Shown piece by piece: positions 19,601 to 23,602 of a DNA stretch of 23,602 nt (the first letter of the stretch is position 1; the number at the start of each line of letters is the position of its first letter). The notes under the pieces are model-generated. The model made no database searches and was not told the origin of the DNA. It saw only the letters and a program-made list of their open reading frames with translations. The stretch comes from Chloromonas sp. AAM2. Lineage: Eukaryota > Chlorophyta > Chlorophyceae > Chlamydomonadales > Chlamydomonadaceae. The stretch is from the NCBI GenBank assembly GCA_004335635.1, contig QAXH01004155.1, forward strand, positions 1-23,602, given 5' to 3'. Made by a program: the position numbers and the translations under genes.

Positions 19601-19758
19601 ACAAAATGCCCGACGGCAAGCCCGCCAACAAGTTCGGTTACGACAACAAGGCGCTCAACAAGGAGTTCACTCTCAATGTCATCCACGAGACACACGAGGC
19701 GTACGTCAAGCTCAAGTCCGGCGCACGCAAGAACACCGAGGAGCTGTCCCTGATCTAA
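16696..19758 (+). CDS. Soluble inorganic pyrophosphatase, family I, probably plastid-targeted
   Basis: Hydrolyses PPi to two Pi with Mg, pulling biosynthetic reactions forward. Eight exons join in phase: 16696-16743, 16819-16929, 17049-17094, 17387-17496, 18254-18394, 18745-18867, 19143-19207 and 19554-19758, giving 282 residues. Residues 1 to about 45 are rich in Met, Ala, Arg and Pro without acids ([17 protein letters not shown]), like a chloroplast transit peptide. Then come [54 protein letters not shown], the family signature DNDPVDV (about residues 154-160) with its metal-binding aspartates, DDGELDWK (about 186-193), and [13 protein letters not shown]. All introns are GT-AG and no frame is broken. 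The link between exons 5 and 6 is a few residues shorter than in plant homologues, so a microexon may be hidden in 18395-18744. It is head-to-head with TFIIA gamma and tail-to-tail with POLE2. Confidence 0.93.
18111..18191. repeat. 30-bp tandem repeat, 2.7 copies, inside a pyrophosphatase intron
   Basis: TCACAATCAGTTGTTCCTGC plus CTGCCCTC recurs at a 30-bp period. The third copy stops after GTTCCTG. It lies in the 757-nt intron between exons 4 and 5. Confidence 0.95.
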
Positions 19759-19996
19759 GAACCGCTTTAAACCGATCAGACTTGCTGCGGCATGTGTCGT
19801 GATACAACATAGAGCCGCGCAGGCGTTTTTCAAAGTTCTTTGGCAGGACTGAGTCTTGGCTTGAACCGATGCATGCGTTTTGGACCCTGGACATGCTGAG
19901 ATGGCGTGCCTGACTCGGACCTACAGAGGTGCGCCACACTGCCGGTGCTTGCAGTTTCAAACTTGAAGCGTGCAATGATATGCCGACCGCTGGGAT

Positions 19997-20001
19997 TGTA
20001 A
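19997..20001 (+). terminator. Candidate poly(A) signal TGTAA of pyrophosphatase
   Basis: TGTAA, 239 nt past the stop codon and the first such motif downstream on the plus strand. Assignment is by motif and position only. Confidence 0.5.
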
Positions 20002-20048
20002 TCATTGACCGAACTGAGAGTTGAGCAGAACAGTATATTGCATCAGCC

Positions 20049-20053
20049 TTACA
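20049..20053 (-). terminator. Candidate poly(A) signal TGTAA of POLE2
   Basis: TGTAA read on the minus strand, 174 nt past the POLE2 stop. It faces the pyrophosphatase signal, with about 50 bp between the two. Confidence 0.45.
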
Positions 20054-20226
20054 CGACGAGAGAGCGTCTACAATCGTGCTGCTGACGTCTTCATGCGTGG
20101 AAATTCCCACCGAGGCAGCCTGCATATCCTGAAAGTATTCAAGCGTGTTCGCAAGCCAAAGAAACTGTGACCGTGGCTAACTTCAGCTCATCGTGAATGA
20201 GTTCAAATGGCAGAGTATAGAATTGG

Positions 20227-22566
20227 TCAGAGTACGTAACGCTCGTCTTCATCATCAACATCACAGTCGCTCAGCCCATCGGCACGCTCAGCTCCCGCCT
20301 TGCACATCTGTTCCTCTCCTTCGATTGCCATGGCTCCATCAGCCTGACCGTCAGCCTCTTCCTGGGCGTTGTGGCCGACGTGCCCATCGCTTGGCTCTGC
20401 CTCTCCACCTGTCGCGTCAACTGCTCCCTCTTCCTCTTGCCATCCCTGGTCCCGCGCCAGATCTCCGTGACCCTCTCCTTGTTCCTCTTCTTCGCGCCCT
20501 GTATCGCCCACCCTTCTCTGCTTGCCGTCCACTCCCCGCGCTTGTTTCCGTGCTCGAAATGGCGAGTCATCTGATACGTCAGCTGTGTCCTCACCCTCTT
20601 CCACATCAGGGCTGTCCAGAGCGGTCGCACGGAAATCTACCCCTTCCTCTGACCCCTCAACGTCGTCCGCTCTTCGCTCCTCATCCATTCCGACTTGCTC
20701 CTCTTCATCTTCGTCCGCCACCCCCTCCATATCCCTGCCCCCATCCTGCTCCATTTCTCCTCCCTCATCCATTTCCTCTGCCACGGCCTCCGCTTGCGTG
20801 ACTTCCGCTCCCCTCGCCTGCCGTATGTCTGGTACTGCATCCAACTCCTCCTCGGGCTCTGATGACTCGTCCAGCGGTTGCTGTCCATCACGTGGAAGCT
20901 CGGAAAGCTCGACCACCTGCGAGATAAAGGCCAACGTGCATCAAACACTCCTGCTGCTGCTGGCAAGAGCATGCTTAAGACTGCGCAGTGGCATAAGTGT
21001 GCCTCGTACAAGGCAGCAGCGATCACCACAACAGTGACTAAGGCTCGGACAGGGCAATGGAGCTGCTGCCGCGAGAGTCTGCGCAGTGTTTACATTGGAC
21101 TGGGTCGTCAGCGGCAGGATAAGCTAGCACACGAAAGGAAGCAACAGTGGCAAAATCAAAGGAAGAACCATGGACAGATGCAGGGCCCAGGCAACGAAAC
21201 AGGGAAGGGCAAACACTATGTGGCAATCGGCATGCCGTTGCAGCATGTGGAAAGGAGAGTTGCGTATTGCCGATGCACGCTGCGCTCCAACCAGCAGGCC
21301 ATTACAATCTCCCTCACCTGCTGCCCTGGCACATAAGCAGCAAAGAATCCATCGGCAAACGAGCCCTGCGTTGCACAAAAGCTCACCATAGGATGGCGCA
21401 TGTTATTTTCATGCTGACACCCAGGCATACGTCAGTGCAGTGTTGACAGCTGGACATGTATGGCCTTCTTACCAAGAAGAATGCAGGATTCCAGATGCTC
21501 TGCGTCCAGACATGCAAGTGCAGCCTGCTACCCAGAGCTTCTTGCTGCATGCAACCCTTCCCGCCAAACTAAGGGTGTTTGTAAGGTTAAACGGTTTATA
21601 CATAGATTTGTCAACCGGCTGCCCAGTGCTACGGCAGTAAAACGACACGTGGTGCTCACGGTTGATCAATTGATAGGGTGTTGAGTGCTGCTGCAGCTAC
21701 GTTATTCACGGTTGATTATTCCCTCCCCTCCAGCCCACCGGGGTGAACACCGTGCATCCCCTGTGCGTGTGCACAGCCTGGGGCGACATGTCCGCCACCA
21801 CCACTGCATGCGGCAGCGGGTACAGCGCCAGCGCGTGGTCGTGCTGCCAGTAGACCGGCTGGTGCAGGAGCGGCAGCGGGCACAGGTGCGACTGCTGCAG
21901 CAGCGTCAGCGCCAGGTGCTGCCACATTGCATCGGGGGTTCCCGGCTCACCACCTACGTGCATGGGCAGGGCATGCACGGGCTTGGCTGTGTGTGTGTGT
22001 CGTGTGTGTTGTGCGGGGAAGCAGACGACCTGGCAGCATCAAGTGTTGTGTCAGAACAGTGAGTCTGATACTGGGAGAGCATGTCGCTGCAGAGAGTAGT
22101 TGGGAGCGTCCAGTGGCACACATGTGATAAGCTTTGGGGTTAGGATGCCACACACGTGCAGTGAACAGGTTGAGAACCTTTGGGTTGCGAATAGCAGGGA
22201 ACATTGTCAGATAGTGGGCTGCACACAGCACAGAGTGCACTTGCGAGCATACGGAGCGCACATAATGAGAGCATGTTTGCGTAGGACCTCCGCAGCATCA
22301 GGTTGTTGGCATGACCTGAGTCACTCGGATAAATACTTCTGGCCACATAGGGGCCAAGCGACCCACCGCTTATGGGCAGCAGGCAGCGCCTCCGGAGGCG
22401 CTTGAGGATGTCGTATCTGAACAGGACCACCTGCTGGGACAGGTAACGGATCCTGCACACGCACATACACACGCATACACAGGAACATGTGATGCCGTCA
22501 TGAAACTTCATACTTTCCATCTATCCATCCATCCATCTATCCATCCATCTGTCTATCTATCCATCC

Positions 22567-22602
<36 letters not shown>

Positions 22603-23503
22603 GTAGAATTGCCAACAGCATCTGCGACATCTGCGACACGAGACCAGCCACGCATTAGATCAGACAGGAGAGGAGAGCATCCTGGCACGTTACACACGTT
22701 ACATACGTTACGGAACAGTACCGCACATGCAGGATGTTGTCGTGGACCTCAGCCATGTTCGACCTGGACTGTTTACAAGCTGCACATACTCTGATGCGCT
22801 ATCCCGAACTTTTCATCTCTTCAACTCTCTCTGCCTGCCTTCTCTGGCATCAGCCCGCATTCCTTCTACCTGTCAGGAAATACTAGCCTTGAGTATCAGT
22901 TGGTATTGATATCATTAGGTGAGCGGCTACAGTTTGGCCTCAGTATTGATATCAGTAGGCCCTGAGCCGCTGTTGCCCACGCCCTCCCCACCTGCAGGGG
23001 TTGCTTGCAAAGACTGCGTCCGGGCAGACCCTGAGGATGTCGGCCGTGAGGAAGGCGGGCAGCGGCGGCTGCGGCAGCACGTCCGAGGGGGAGGGGTCGC
23101 CGGGCCCGGGCACAAACACAAACCGACTGTTGGCCTGCGGACAGAAGGGCACAGACACAGGGCTGTGATCAGTGAAGTGACACACAAAAGCACATTAATC
23201 AACTACTTGCAAATGTGGCAAGCCAGGCCCCAACGCATTGAGTCAGCAACCCCTACACATGTGTTGCTGCCACTGCCACTCATGCCCTGCCCGTCCCCAC
23301 CTCAATGCAGGTGCGTAGAAGTATGCTTACCACCCAGACCTGCCCTGAGCGAGGCAAACAACACAGGAAGAAGGTAAAGGAAGCCACCAAGGTCATGCAA
23401 AAGAGGCAGGACTCGTCCCCCACCTTGACTCGGGGGAACTGGTTGATCAGGTCGGCCAGCGCTGAGAAGCCCTGACGCAGGGACTGGCAGTCCACCCCGG
23501 CAC
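20227..23503 (-). CDS. POLE2: DNA polymerase epsilon subunit 2 (Dpb2/POLE2), 5' end missing, with acidic tail
   Basis: POLE2 is the B subunit of the leading-strand replicase and links Pol epsilon to the CMG helicase. Six minus-strand exons join in phase: 23503-23424 (SLRQGFSALADLINQFPRVK), 23134-22992 (NSRFVFVPGPGDPSPSDVLP, FASNPCR), 22452-22367 (SQQVVLFRYDILKRLRRRCL), 21953-21739 (CPLPLLHQPVYWQHDHALAL, YPLPHAVVVAD), 21365-21318 (GSFADGFFAAYVPGQQ) and 20916-20227 (VVELSELPRDG, then the tail). This is the calcineurin-like phosphoesterase domain. FVFVPGPxDP, SNPCRI, LCPLPLxxxPVYW and YPxPxxxVxAD are family hallmarks. B subunits keep this fold but lack a working metal site. The upstream exons (OB fold, N-terminal helical domain) lie right of the window. 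After the normal family end the last exon continues about 215 residues, very rich in Glu, Asp, Gly and Gln, to the stop at 20227. Confidence 0.92.
21986..22012. repeat. Short GT-rich microsatellite in a POLE2 intron
   Basis: An interrupted TG run next to the acceptor side of the intron between the exons at 22367-22452 and 21739-21953. It supplies the pyrimidine-containing stretch on the minus strand. Confidence 0.8.
22516..22603. repeat. CCAT/CTAT tetranucleotide microsatellite in a POLE2 intron
   Basis: About 22 tetranucleotide units, a mosaic of CCAT and CTAT that becomes pure CTAT at the right end. It lies in the 539-nt intron between the second and third exons present. Confidence 0.97.
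22683..22712. repeat. 9-bp tandem repeat, three copies
   Basis: CGTTACACA, CGTTACATA and CGTTACGGA follow each other in the same POLE2 intron as the CCAT/CTAT run. Confidence 0.8.
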
Positions 23504-23602
23504 CTGCACACGCAGCAGCGCTGGTGGCTTGCAAAAGGATTGCTTCTGGCTGGACGCTCTGGTAGAATGCTTGGCAGCACAATGCCTCTCAGGTGTCCCG
23601 TT

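Noticed and set aside
20193..21037. Long plus-strand frames rich in Pro, Leu, Ser and Arg
   Set aside because: They are antisense to the acidic GAG/GAC-rich last exon of POLE2, whose codon bias keeps other frames open.
1..23602. tRNA, rRNA, CRISPR array or bacterial-style operon
   Set aside because: No tRNA-like T-arm with matching stems, no rRNA sequence and no spaced direct-repeat array was seen. The tandem repeats present have no unique spacers, and gene structure is eukaryotic.

Overview
This is an intron-rich nuclear DNA window from a eukaryote, most likely a chlorophyte green alga. Supporting signs are short exons split by GT-AG introns of roughly 100-850 nt, a plastid-type soluble pyrophosphatase with an N-terminal transit-like peptide, a PPDK relic, and TGTAA motifs (the usual green-algal poly(A) signal) behind gene ends. 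The genus cannot be told from the sequence. No bacterial operon, CRISPR array, tRNA or rRNA was found. All gene models were built by hand from splice motifs, phase matching and recognised protein families.

Left part (1-6.3 kb): a 19-bp minisatellite runs off the left edge. Next come minus-strand exons of a TatD-family hydrolase with a hydrophobic segment ahead of the TatD fold (332-1532). A gene-poor stretch with degenerate repeats follows. It holds an orphan minus-strand exon (4009-4148) and a frameshifted remnant resembling the zinc-knuckle C-terminus of algal LINE-type retroelements (4563-4843). A minus-strand gene for an unidentified signal-anchored protein starts at 6278.

Middle part (6.3-14.5 kb): the C-terminal PEP-binding half of pyruvate phosphate dikinase lies on the plus strand (6649-8845). 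Every conserved block is recognisable, but several frames are broken and two active-site residues are replaced, so it reads as a pseudogene fragment. After about 1.2 kb without a gene come a small two-exon plus-strand gene (10090-11228), a short signal-anchored minus gene (11939-12462), a block of inverted and direct repeats (12800-13885), and a four-exon minus gene for an unidentified basic protein (13300-14455).

Right part (14.7 kb to end): three housekeeping genes are tightly packed. The TFIIA gamma subunit (minus, six exons including a 15-nt microexon) sits head-to-head with soluble inorganic pyrophosphatase (plus, eight exons, intact), with only 230 bp between start codons. The pyrophosphatase meets DNA polymerase epsilon subunit 2 (minus, 5' end beyond the window) tail-to-tail. 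The polymerase subunit ends in a long acidic extension not usual for the family. These genes serve transcription initiation, phosphate/pyrophosphate metabolism and DNA replication; they are neighbours rather than a pathway.
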